A model generated the notes under the pieces. It saw only the letters and a list, made by a program, of their open reading frames with translations, searched no databases and was not told the DNA's origin. Below, one piece after another: positions 25,949 to 35,300 of a stretch of DNA of 61,655 nt (position 1 is its first letter; every line of letters begins with the position of its first letter). The stretch comes from Acetatifactor sp. Lineage in GTDB: Bacteria > Bacillota > Clostridia > Lachnospirales > Lachnospiraceae. The stretch is taken from assembly GCA_024695935.1 (NCBI GenBank), contig JAILHH010000038.1:1-61655 (forward strand). The letters run 5' to 3'. Made by a program: the position numbers and the translations under genes.

Positions 25949-25958
25949 TCTGTTTTGA

Positions 25959-27071
25959 CTAGTTGGTGATAACCTGCTCTGTCTCTTTATCGAATACGTG
26001 GATCTTCTCGATATCAAATGCAAACTTGATTGCATCGCCGGGTCTTGCAGTTGTACGAGAATCAACTCTTGCAGTGATAGGGAACTCATCAAGATCAAAG
26101 TAAAGGTAAACTTCTGCACCGAGAAGCTCGTAAACCTTAACTGATGACTCAAATACGCTTGCAGGTGATGTCTCGATGAACATCTGTGAATCATAAACAT
26201 CCTCAGGACGGATACCGAAGGTAACAACCTTTCCGTCATAACCGCCATCGATAAGCTTCTTTGATTTTGCAGGAGGAAGAGGAATCTCTCTGCCTGCGAT
26301 CACAAGGTTAGCTATATCTCCGCTTACCTTAACTGTTGCATCAAGGAAGTTCATCTGAGGTGATCCCATGAATCCTGCAACGAAGAGGTTAGCGGGTTTC
26401 TCATAAAGGTTCTGAGGTGTATCAACCTGCTGGATAACACCGTCCTTCATAACTACGATTCTTGTACCAAGAGTCATAGCCTCTGTCTGGTCATGTGTAA
26501 CGTAGATGATTGTTGTTCCGAGTTTCTGATGAAGCTTTGCGATCTCGATACGCATCTGTACACGAAGCTTTGCATCAAGGTTTGAAAGAGGCTCGTCCAT
26601 AAGGAATACCTTAGGATTACGAACGATAGCACGTCCCATGGCAACACGCTGTCTCTGTCCACCTGAAAGAGCCTTAGGCTTACGATCAAGAAGAGCTGTA
26701 AGGTCAAGGATCTTAGCTGCTTCCTTTACCATCTTATCGATGTCATCCTTGGGAACCTTTCTAAGTTTAAGACCGAATGCCATATTATCATATACGGTCA
26801 TGTGAGGATACAGAGCGTAGTTCTGGAATACCATGGCGATATCTCTGTCCTTAGGCTCAACATCGTTTACAAGTCTGTCTCCGATGTAAAGCTCACCTGA
26901 TGAGATATCCTCAAGACCTGCGATCATACGAAGTGTTGTTGTCTTACCACATCCTGAAGGACCAACGAAGATGATGAACTCCTTGTCCTGGATCTCAAGG
27001 TTAAAATCCTTTACAGCCTGGAAGCCGTTGGGATAAACCTTTGTTATGTTCTTTAATGATAAACTAGCCAT
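25959..27071 (-). CDS. Multi-sugar ABC transporter ATPase (UgpC/MsmX type)
   Basis: The 370-residue ATPase has Walker A GPSGCGKTT (about 38-46), Q-loop VFQNYALYPHMTVYDNMAFGL, signature LSGGQRQRVAMGRAI, Walker B VFLMDEPLSNLDAKL and a C-terminal TOBE/OB extension that marks the MalK group. No permease or binding protein is adjacent. In Firmicutes a single MsmX-type ATPase commonly serves several carbohydrate transporters, and a stand-alone gene with its own promoter and terminator fits this. Codon use looks like that of a highly expressed gene. Confidence 0.93.
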   Translation of the reverse strand: MASLSLKNITKVYPNGFQAVKDFNLEIQDKEFIIFVGPSGCGKTTTLRMIAGLEDISSGELYIGDRLVNDVEPKDRDIAMVFQNYALYPHMTVYDNMAFGLKLRKVPKDDIDKMVKEAAKILDLTALLDRKPKALSGGQRQRVAMGRAIVRNPKVFLMDEPLSNLDAKLRVQMRIEIAKLHQKLGTTIIYVTHDQTEAMTLGTRIVVMKDGVIQQVDTPQNLYEKPANLFVAGFMGSPQMNFLDATVKVSGDIANLVIAGREIPLPPAKSKKLIDGGYDGKVVTFGIRPEDVYDSQMFIETSPASVFESSVKVYELLGAEVYLYFDLDEFPITARVDSRTTARPGDAIKFAFDIEKIHVFDKETEQVITN

Positions 27072-27224
27072 AAAAAGTAAACTCCTTTCGCGTTCACAAA
27101 TATTTACGTTTTAAATGTTGCGGTCATACCGCTTTTACAATGTCAGTATACCCAAAAACGGTTTTGTCCGCCATAACACAATTAACCAAAGATTTTTTGG
27201 CAGATTGTGTGAATTGCTTATAAA

Positions 27225-27252
27225 ATATTAAATTTTTTTAAAACTTTGTCAA
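27225..27252 (-). promoter_or_regulatory. Promoter of the MsmX-type ATPase gene
   Basis: Minus strand: TTGACA (27247-27252), 16 bp, TAATAT (27225-27230). The leader is about 150 bases and contains a small GCGGT-CAT-ACCGC hairpin near 27119-27131. Confidence 0.6.
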
Positions 27253-27295
27253 CTTGACTATTTTTGACCCTGTTCTATTGACATATTGAACAAAA

Positions 27296-28030
27296 CTATT
27301 TGGTCTCTTCCTCAGGAAGCTCCATCGGTTCATCGTGGAAAATGCGCTCGTCGTCTTCGCCGGCGTTGTCGGCTTCTCCATCTTCTGCATTCTGATTCTC
27401 CGTGATCTTTTCCTCAAGGCTTACAAAGAACTTGTCGTACAAGAGTGCTCCAACATATGCAGGCGCCGCCATTCCAAAGAATAAGAATATAGGGATAAGT
27501 CTCCAGAACACTTCCACATTCAGATACAGGATGATAATTGGAAGAAGATACATTGCAATCATAAGCGCTGTCTTTGGAAGCTGTAAAAGGCTGATGGCAA
27601 ATGCGTTCTTTACGGTCTTTTTCACAGTGTTGTCAAATTTTGCAAGCACCGGGAATACGAACACAAATCCGCAAGCCATTATGATCGCCACCATTCCTAT
27701 CAAAATGGTCAGCACATTTGAATGGGGAAAGTTTTCCACGTGGGAGAGGATAAAGAAATCTCCGCCGAGGATTATGAATATCAGCAAAAAGATCAGCCAG
27801 ATAGCTGTTGCCTGCCTGAAATTCTGTTTAAAAGACTTAAAATACGATCTGAATATATACTGATCCTCGTCCCTGACCATTTTAAGGATCACATACTGCA
27901 TTGCGGTAAGAGCCGCGCCGCCTGTAACTACGGGGATCATCAGGATAAGAGTGAGGATGTTTAACATCATCAGATTGGCGATTTTAGTCAGCCACTGGAT
28001 TATGGGGCTGTCTATATCAAATAACTTCAT
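27296..28030 (-). CDS. YesL family (DUF624) membrane protein
   Basis: The 244-residue protein has five or six membrane helices and the family start (WLTKIANLMMLNILTLILMIPVVTGGAALTAMQYV). It carries a conserved MVRDEDQYIFRSYFKSFKQNFRQATAIW loop and an acidic cytoplasmic tail from residue 205. YesL proteins are usually encoded with carbohydrate ABC transporters; the nearby gene at 25959 is such an ATPase. The role is unknown. Confidence 0.8.
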   Translation of the reverse strand: MKLFDIDSPIIQWLTKIANLMMLNILTLILMIPVVTGGAALTAMQYVILKMVRDEDQYIFRSYFKSFKQNFRQATAIWLIFLLIFIILGGDFFILSHVENFPHSNVLTILIGMVAIIMACGFVFVFPVLAKFDNTVKKTVKNAFAISLLQLPKTALMIAMYLLPIIILYLNVEVFWRLIPIFLFFGMAAPAYVGALLYDKFFVSLEEKITENQNAEDGEADNAGEDDERIFHDEPMELPEEETK

Positions 28031-28096
28031 TTTGGTAAATCCTTTCTAACTTAAAATATTGCATATATTAAATCCGCTTTCTAAAGTCTGCGGATA

Positions 28097-28582
28097 TTAT
28101 CTTAGCGGTTTCTCCATGGCTGTCACCCTGATACCTGCAAAGGCCTTTTCGGGTGCCACCTGGCGAAAGCCCATCTTTTTGTAAAAATCGACAGCATAGG
28201 GCGCCGCGTTTACTATCATGCTGTACTCACCCTCAACACTCGTTATATAGTCCCAAAGAACCTCCAGGATCGATGTGCCGATCTTCATATGATGATAGTC
28301 TTCATCCACGAATAAAAGTGACAAAAGATTTCTGTTTCTCACGGTTCCGACCCCCACGATACGGCCGTCGGCTTCCGCCACCACCATCTTGTATCTGCCG
28401 TCCATAAAAGCCTTCTCCAGGCTTTCGTCCGTTATGAAATCAAAGAAATTTTTGACCCCTTCCTCAGTGTAGTCACCACCTTCAAACTTAAGGAATGTCT
28501 TCCAGACCATATCCATGGCCCTTATCCAGTCCTCATGCCTGGCCCACCTGATATTGCAAGTCGATGTAACACACTCCCTCAT
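28097..28582 (-). CDS. GNAT-family N-acetyltransferase
   Basis: The protein of about 161 residues has the GNAT core: AEADGRIVGVGTVRNRN, then the acetyl-CoA loop region LLFVDEDYHHMKIGTSILEVLWDYI, and NAAPYAVDFYKKMGFRQV. The acceptor is unknown. I chose the ATG at 28582, which has a GAGGGAG site; a TTG four codons upstream is also open. It starts 15 bases after the hydrolase stop, so the two form an operon. Confidence 0.85.
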   Translation of the reverse strand: MRECVTSTCNIRWARHEDWIRAMDMVWKTFLKFEGGDYTEEGVKNFFDFITDESLEKAFMDGRYKMVVAEADGRIVGVGTVRNRNLLSLLFVDEDYHHMKIGTSILEVLWDYITSVEGEYSMIVNAAPYAVDFYKKMGFRQVAPEKAFAGIRVTAMEKPLR

Positions 28583-28596
28583 ACTCTCCCTCAAAA

Positions 28597-29529
28597 CTAT
28601 TTCAGAATCCTGTTATCGATAAAGTTGCAAATATCTCTCATTACGCGGTCTTTGTCCAGCTCATTTACAAGCTCATGCCTGTCACCTTCATAGAATTTGA
28701 CCTCAATTCCATGAACTCCGACCTGTTCCAGCGAATTTACCGCAAGTTTCACATCCGCTCCGTAATTGCCCACCGGATCCTCTGTTCCGGATATGAAAAA
28801 CAACGGCAGATCCTTTGGCACATTTATGAGATTCTCATATACATAAAGCCTGGATATGAGTTCAAACAAGGTCTTGTATCCGTTTCCGGTAAACATAAAT
28901 CCGCAAAAGGGATCCTCATTGTATTTATCAACGATCTTTTCATCCCTGGTTAGCCAGTCGCTTATGGTACGCAGGTCTTTTATCCTCTTGTTATAACTGC
29001 CGAATGACAGATAGGTCAAAAGTTTAGACGGCTTTTTTGATCCTCCGAAGAGATTGATCACTGCCGCAAGACATTTTGCAGTGTTTAACTTGAGTTTTGG
29101 AGTCATACCCGTACCGCTTATTATGGCGCCATCAATACCCGTACCATATCTGCATATATAATTTCTCAATATAAAAGAACCCATACTGTGTCCGAATATT
29201 ATGTACTTGTGACCGGGGTAAGCTTCCTGTGTCAGTTTCTTTAATCTGTGCACATCCCGCACAACAACCGTGGCGGCATCGCCCTCACAAAAATATCCCT
29301 TAATGCCACCCTCGGGAATAGAATCCCCATGTCCCAGGTGATCGTTTCCGGTCACCAAAAAGCCCTTTTCCACAAGGAATAAAGCAAAATCCTCATATCT
29401 TGAAATATGCTCGCACATTCCGTGGACTATCTGCACGATACCCTTTATCTCTCCATCAGGAATGTATCGAACAGCATAAAGCTTGGTCTGGCCGTCTCGT
29501 GAATCAAAAGTGAACTCTTCTTTTCTCAT
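28597..29529 (-). CDS. Alpha/beta hydrolase, monoacylglycerol lipase-like
   Basis: The 310-residue protein has the Hydrolase_4 / serine aminopeptidase S33 pattern: VHGMCEHISRYEDFALFL, NDHLGHGDS, nucleophile elbow GHSMGSF (Ser about 115), FISGTEDPVGNYG for the aspartate and YEGDRHELVNE for the histidine. It likely cleaves a lipid or lysophospholipid ester in the cytoplasm. It carries no signal peptide. Good GGAGG site before the ATG. Confidence 0.88.
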   Translation of the reverse strand: MRKEEFTFDSRDGQTKLYAVRYIPDGEIKGIVQIVHGMCEHISRYEDFALFLVEKGFLVTGNDHLGHGDSIPEGGIKGYFCEGDAATVVVRDVHRLKKLTQEAYPGHKYIIFGHSMGSFILRNYICRYGTGIDGAIISGTGMTPKLKLNTAKCLAAVINLFGGSKKPSKLLTYLSFGSYNKRIKDLRTISDWLTRDEKIVDKYNEDPFCGFMFTGNGYKTLFELISRLYVYENLINVPKDLPLFFISGTEDPVGNYGADVKLAVNSLEQVGVHGIEVKFYEGDRHELVNELDKDRVMRDICNFIDNRILK

Positions 29530-29602
29530 GGATTGTCCTCCTTATGAGCGATAGCGTCAAGTTTTGCCTGCCGGTCACACGGCTCTTCAGATATTGATAA
29601 TA

Positions 29603-29636
29603 ATTAAGAGCACGGTTGTCCACCATGCTCTTATTA
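29603..29636 (-). terminator. Probable metG terminator
   Basis: AAGAGCATGGT-GGACA-ACCGTGCTCTT then AATTATT on the minus strand, 60-100 bases after the metG stop. The stem is strong; the T run is weak. Confidence 0.6.
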
Positions 29637-29699
29637 TAAACCTAAATGTTCGAAAATTCATTAAAACCTTTCAAATTTCACAAAGACTTCATTGAAATT

Positions 29700-31685
29700 T
29701 TATGAAATCTCCGCGCCTGAAGGCATGTCCTTTTCCGGAGTAAGAAGAGCAAGCTTTCCTTCGCTGTCCTCTGCACAGAGAAGCATTCCCTCAGACACAA
29801 CTCCTGCCAGTGTTGCTGGCTTTAAGTTCACCAGAACCATCACCTTCTTGCCCACCATCTCCTCGGGAGTGTAGGATGAACGGATTCCGGATACGATCTG
29901 CTTTGTGGTGCTTCCGATCTTTACCTGGCTGCAGAGAAGTTTCTTTGACTTCGGCACAGCCTCACACTTAACGATCTCGCCGACTCTGAACTGAAGTTTT
30001 TCAAAATCATCGAATTTTATCTCCGGCTTTGCCTCCACATCGATCACTTCCTCAGCTTTTTCCGCCTCAGGAACGATTCCGTTTTCTCGCTCGTACTCTG
30101 CCCTCTGAGCTTCTCTGATCTTTTCTACTTCCTCCATGATAAGCTTTATGTCCTGACGGGCAAAGAGGATCTTTGGAGAATCCGTCACTTTGACACCGTT
30201 TTCCAAAAGCCCGAATTTATCGAGATCATCATAGTCTCTCTCGCAAACGCCAAGCTGCTCAAGGATTGCTTTTGCAGTATCCGGCATATAGGGAAGCAAC
30301 AGGTTTGCACCGATTATGATGCTCTCTGTGAGGTTATACATTACCTCGCTCAGACGATCTTTTTTCGCCTCGTCCTTTGCAAGTACCCAGGGCTCAGTCT
30401 CGTCGATATATTTGTTCGAACGCTTAAAGATGGCAAATACCTCGTCGATAGAATCAGTCATTCTCATAGCATCGAGTTTTGCTGCCGCTTTGTCCCTTGC
30501 CTCTGTGACAACACTCTTTAATTCTTCGTCGACTGCTTCTGCAGCGCCTGTCCTGTTGACCACACCGCCAAAATATTTATTGGTCATGGAGATGGTCCTG
30601 TTGACCAGGTTGCCGAGAATGTTTGCAAGATCGGAGTTAAATCTCTCTGTCATGAGCTCCCATGTGATGGTGCCGTCATTTTCATAAGGCATCTCGTGAA
30701 GCACGTAGTAACGGACCGCATCCACTCCGAAAAGTCTGATGAGATCATCGGCATAGATCACGTTGCCTCTCGACTTACTCATTTTTTCTCCGCCCTGCAA
30801 CAGCCAAGGATGACCGAATACATGCTTGGGAAGGGGCTCTCCAAGAGCCATCAGGAATATGGGCCAGTAAATCACATGGAATCTTACGATATCCTTGCCA
30901 ATCAGATGCAGATCAGCCGGCCACAGTTTTTTGTACTGCTCTGTATGGTTTCCATCCACATCATAACCGATTCCGGTGATATAGTTTGAAAGCGCATCCA
31001 TCCATACATAGATAACGTGTTTGTCATCGAAATCCACAGGGATTCCCCATTTGTAAGATGATCTTGACACACACAGATCCTGAAGTCCGGGCAGGAGGAA
31101 GTTGTTCATCATCTCATTCTTTCTGGATACAGGCTGAATGAACTCAGGATGAGTGTTTATATAATCGATCAGTTTATCGGCATATTTGCTCATCTTAAAG
31201 AAATATGCTTCCTCTTTTGCAGGCTGAACCTCTCTGCCACAGTCAGGACATTTTCCGTCCACAAGCTGGGACTCTGTCCAGAATGACTCGCAGGGAGTAC
31301 AATACATTCCTTCATATGCTCCCTTGTAGATATCGCCCTGATCATAGAAGCGCTTGAACATCTTCTGAACCTGTTTTTCATGGTCGGCGTCAGTTGTACG
31401 GATAAACTTATCATATGACACATTTAAACTGTCACAGATTCCGCGGATGATGCCTGCCACATTGTCAACATATGCCTTTGGGGCAATACCTGCCGCATCT
31501 GCCTTTCCCTCGATCTTCTGACCGTGTTCATCTGTTCCGGTCTGGAAAAATACGTCGTATCCCTGCAACCTCTTAAATCTTGCAATGGCATCTGCCATAA
31601 CGATCTCGTATGAATTGCCGATGTGAGGCTTTCCGGATGCGTATGCAATGGCAGTTGTCAGATAGTAATTTCCTTTGTTTCCCAT
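29700..31685 (-). CDS. metG: Methionyl-tRNA synthetase
   Basis: The enzyme charges tRNA-Met. It has the class I signatures: GKPHIGN (HIGH-type), a zinc knuckle CTPCESFWTESQLVDGKCPDC, GEKMSKSRGNVI (KMSKS) and a C-terminal tRNA-binding EMAP/Trbp domain (FDDFEKLQFRVGEIVKCE to the end). I chose the ATG at 31685 (661 residues), which has AAAGGAG eight bases upstream; the open frame to 31727 runs into the leader repeat. Regulation is by the T-box leader upstream. Confidence 0.95.
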   Translation of the reverse strand: MGNKGNYYLTTAIAYASGKPHIGNSYEIVMADAIARFKRLQGYDVFFQTGTDEHGQKIEGKADAAGIAPKAYVDNVAGIIRGICDSLNVSYDKFIRTTDADHEKQVQKMFKRFYDQGDIYKGAYEGMYCTPCESFWTESQLVDGKCPDCGREVQPAKEEAYFFKMSKYADKLIDYINTHPEFIQPVSRKNEMMNNFLLPGLQDLCVSRSSYKWGIPVDFDDKHVIYVWMDALSNYITGIGYDVDGNHTEQYKKLWPADLHLIGKDIVRFHVIYWPIFLMALGEPLPKHVFGHPWLLQGGEKMSKSRGNVIYADDLIRLFGVDAVRYYVLHEMPYENDGTITWELMTERFNSDLANILGNLVNRTISMTNKYFGGVVNRTGAAEAVDEELKSVVTEARDKAAAKLDAMRMTDSIDEVFAIFKRSNKYIDETEPWVLAKDEAKKDRLSEVMYNLTESIIIGANLLLPYMPDTAKAILEQLGVCERDYDDLDKFGLLENGVKVTDSPKILFARQDIKLIMEEVEKIREAQRAEYERENGIVPEAEKAEEVIDVEAKPEIKFDDFEKLQFRVGEIVKCEAVPKSKKLLCSQVKIGSTTKQIVSGIRSSYTPEEMVGKKVMVLVNLKPATLAGVVSEGMLLCAEDSEGKLALLTPEKDMPSGAEIS

Positions 31686-31711
31686 TATCATTTCTCCTTT
31701 CAAAATAACAG

Positions 31712-31825
31712 CACACAGATGAAACACGTTTCATCTGTGATTAGCAGCTGCAAAATGTCTGTACGGGCAAATTCCCTTCGTCTCGTGCGAGCACGGTGAA
31801 TTGAACTTGGCTCATTGTTTTACTC
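31712..31825. repeat. Dispersed stem-loop repeat, copy B1 (in metG leader)
   Basis: ACAGATGAAAC-AC-GTTTCATCTGT is a perfect 11-bp dyad, followed by GATTAGCAGCTGCAAAATG and ending GAACTTGGCTCATTGT. It matches copies A and C. It lies between the T-box terminator and the metG start codon. Confidence 0.8.
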
Positions 31826-31945
31826 GCGCAGGTTTCACCTGCTCGACGACACCTCAAGGCTATCGCCTTTCGGTGTCTACATTCGCCAAATTCAGCTCTT
31901 CCCATGCAAGCATGATGATCTGAACTTGGCTCATTGTAAAACAAA
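31826..31945. repeat. Second, diverged repeat segment (B2) in metG leader
   Basis: This segment contains three small hairpins (GCAGGT/ACCTGC, GACACC/GGTGTC, CATGC/GCATG) and ends again in CTGAACTTGGCTCATTGT, the same end as B1. CGCCAAAT near 31884 recalls the core of the family. Confidence 0.55.
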
Positions 31946-31949
31946 AAAG

Positions 31950-31981
31950 TCTCCTCATGCTGTCAGCATGAGAAGACGTAT
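31950..31981 (-). terminator. T-box terminator of metG
   Basis: GTCTTCTCATGCT-GAC-AGCATGAGGAGAC then TTTTTTG on the minus strand. It lies just after the T-box element, as expected for tRNA-controlled attenuation. Confidence 0.85.
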
Positions 31982-32213
31982 TTACACGTGTTACCACTTC
32001 TCTTCGCTTTTTTCTCACGAAAAAAACCTCTGCGGGTCAGTCAACCCTGTCCGCTGTAACAGGCGGAACCTGTCGCAATCTAACCATTAAGGCTCGGTGC
32101 GCTGCTCGGAAGCCATCTTCAATCTGATCCGTCCCGGTCTCTCTCAGCTTATGAGACCTTCTCTGTAAGAACTACTCAAATCTACTCTCTTCGTCATTGC
32201 CTTTTCCTATCTA
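31955..32213 (-). promoter_or_regulatory. T-box leader controlling metG
   Basis: On the minus strand the RNA begins with ATGACGAAGAGAGTAG, a typical T-box Stem I start. It then has the AGAGA bulge region and a specifier loop reading GAAG-ATG-GCTTCCGAGCA, so the specifier codon is AUG (Met). Near the end is GAAGTGGTAACACG, a T-box variant with the UGGU that pairs to the tRNA end, and then the terminator. Uncharged tRNA-Met should prevent termination. Confidence 0.85.
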
Positions 32214-32219
32214 CGTAGT

Positions 32220-32248
32220 AGGTTAACACAATCAATCAGTGAAGTCAA
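32220..32248 (-). promoter_or_regulatory. metG promoter
   Basis: Minus strand: TTGACT (32243-32248), 17 bp, TAACCT (32220-32225), just ahead of the T-box leader. Confidence 0.65.
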
Positions 32249-32265
32249 GAATGCTAAAACTTAAA

Positions 32266-32310
32266 ATGAAAGACCGATGGTGCTTTCGCCCCACCGGCCT
32301 TTCGTTTATA
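32266..32310 (-). terminator. Terminator of the GH16 gene
   Basis: GAAAGGCCGGTGG...CCATCGGTCTTTC followed by ATTTT on the minus strand, 25 bases after the stop. Confidence 0.8.
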
Positions 32311-32332
32311 AGTGTTATGTTATGAAAACTTA

Positions 32333-35300
32333 TTATTTAGAAACTTTCTTTCCGCGAAGTACAAAGGAAAGTCCGCCAACAAGTGCTGCTGCAACAAGGA
32401 TTCCTGCTACAACAATGATATTTCTTGTTGTGTGCGAGATAGCTCTGTCATCTGTAGGAGCTTCTGTCTCTGCGATCTCCTCAACTGCTGCAGATTCCTC
32501 GGAAACATTCTCAGTTGACTCTACGATTGCTTCGTCAACAACTTCTTCGTCATCTGCTTCGTCGATCTCTTCCTCAAGAGCGCCCTCAGCAAGAGCTGTC
32601 TCTTCATCAGTGATCTGTGTTGCATTTGCAGTTGCTCTCACAGGTCTTCTGAAGATTCTGTTTGCGATCGTGTTGATCACATTGCTTACTCTCTCAACAA
32701 CTGTTGTGATCACCTGCTTAACAGTCTCAACAACTCTGTGGATGATTCCGCCACCGTTTGAAGAACCGGAATTATTTGATCCGCTTCCTGATCCACCGTT
32801 TGAAGGTGTCTCATCTTCAGGCTTCTCATCATCTCCGTCAGATACTGTTGCGTCTCCATCTGATACTGTAGGCTCATCGTCTCCGTCAGATACTGTTGCG
32901 TCTCCGTCGGATACTGTGGGCTCGTCGATAGGCTCTACCACAGGCTCTTCCTCTACAGGAGCTGTCTCGTCGTCGATGAACTGATCGTCGTCGATACCCT
33001 CTTCTGAATTGTCAGATCCGCCTTCAACTGTACCCTTAACCATGCTCATATTAACATCCTTGAATACGAAGTATCCGTTTGATGCACCGCTGTCACCAAA
33101 ACCGAAGTTTACGTGGCAGTCAGTAAGAGTAACAGGTGAAACAAACTCTAATTCATAATAGCTGTAACCATCTGTATCTGCATTTGCATCTGCAACAACC
33201 TCTGTTACATCGCGCACAACAGTCCAGCTTCCGCCTGCCTGCTGAATGATGTATTTGAACTTGGAAAGGTCTGTCTTGTACTTGAATGAAAGCTTGTACT
33301 CAACTCCTGATACAACTGCAAAGTTGCTGCTTCCAATCTGAGGTGAGTACCATGTACCGCCGCTTGTAATGCCGGCAAGCTTCTTAGCACCGTCTGCCTC
33401 TGTGATTAGCTCGAGAGTTGTACCTGCTCCATTGTCGCCGTTCCATGTGGTGTCATCATTTACAGGATTCTCATCGAATGCTGAAGCTTGATTCTCGCCT
33501 GTCATGGTTACGTTGTCAAGCTGTACGCTTGTACCCTTAGCAAACTTAAATACTACTGCACCCTTTTCAAGGTCTTCATCTGTTGTAAGAACAAATGTGT
33601 ATGACTTAACACCATCTGCAGCGCTGTAAGAAGCTGCTTTTGAAACAAGCTCAGCATTAAGTTCGTCACCATTCTGGCTGTAAATTGCTACCTTAACAGC
33701 GGTGTCCTCTTTGCTGTAGAGGTCAAAGTTGATGGTGTATGTATCAGCTGTCATGGGTATATCCTTCTGCATAATAGAAGGAGCGACACCCTCTTTAGCT
33801 GAGATCTGTGCACGACGCTCATAGTACTTAACGCCATCTGCAAGACCTTCATAATTTGTCTTTGATGCAACATCGATTACTTTTACATCGCTGTCTGCAA
33901 GCTTCTCTGTTGTATATCTGGGAACTACAACAGTTGTTCCTTCGCCGGGTGTCCAGAAGCCAAGCTTGTGGTTACCCTGATCGAATGATGAGTTGTAGAT
34001 CATGTTGCCGTCTGCAAGAGGCTGTCTGCCTGCTTCGCTTGTTCCAAGAAGAGCAGGATCAACGATCTCAACCTTTACGTTTGAAATGTATACATTTCCA
34101 AGTCCTGCTGCACCGATGTTGAACTCGATACGGCAATTGTCAAAGTTCTCTGTCTGCTGGAAGGTGTATGAATAGCTTGTAGGCTCACTCTGAAGCGAGA
34201 ATGCCTGTACGCCGTATGTACTCCATCCTGCATATTCTTTTGAATCACAGTTTACGTTCTTGCCTACGATATCGCCTTCAGCAAATGCATCGAAGGAAAC
34301 TTTATATACATATCCGTTCTTTGCATCGTAGTGACCGATAAGCTGTACTGAATAATCATTTGATCCGGCCTGAGAGATTGAAACCTTATCCCAAACCTTA
34401 CCGTTTTCATCTGTATAAACCTCAGCGCTTGCATTTGCATCAGACTGAGTTGAAAGATACCATTTAGCTGTTCCTATAGCGGAATTGTCATCGTGTCCGC
34501 CTGTTGAAGCTACAAGATTGTCAGCTGTAATGTCAGCGATCTGATTAACTCCTGCAAAATCTTCCCAGTTATCTGTTGTTCCCTGAGCTTCTCTTACTAC
34601 TGAATCGTTGTATCCCTCTGTAAGCTGATATGCACGAACATAGTCAACATACATATTGATGTCATCCTGGAAGTTAGCCTTGTTAGCAGAACCACCAAAG
34701 TTTCCGCTGTCGATAGCAAGGTTCAACAGGATGTAGAAGGGCTGATCAAAAGGTGCATCAAATGAAAGTGATCCTGATGCTCCTGAGAATGCGCTCTCCC
34801 AGTTAGTTGATGTATAAACAGGCTCGCCGTCGAAGTACCATGTGATCTTTCCGGGCTGCCAATCTACACCATAGGTGTGGAAATATGTAAGCTCGCTGTC
34901 GAGTGCTACATATCCGCTTCCCTTGTAAACATGTGAAGGTGTACCCCAGTGAAGAGTACCGCATGCCTTACCTGCATTGATCATTGCTGCGGTTGTCTCC
35001 ATAATATCAAGCTCACCTGATACAGGCCATCCGCCGTAGATTGATGTACTCTGAGGAAGCATCCAGAATGCAGGCCATGCACCCTGTGTACCGGGCATTG
35101 AAATTCTTGCCTCGATATATCCGTATGTTGTATTGAATAATTCCTGTGTATGAGAGGTTGTACGGATACGTCCTGAAGTGTAGTTCTTCTTTGACTCATT
35201 TCCGTATACGTAACCGTTTTGCTCATAAGAACCTGTGATTCTCAGAAGTCCGTCAGCATTGCCGTCTCCTGTAAGGTCCTCATTTACTGCAATGTTCTTT

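Noticed and set aside
32277-32984. 235-codon plus-strand frame, Ser/Thr-rich
   Set aside because: It is the antisense shadow of the Asp/Glu-rich C-terminal part and VSDGD linker of the GH16 gene.
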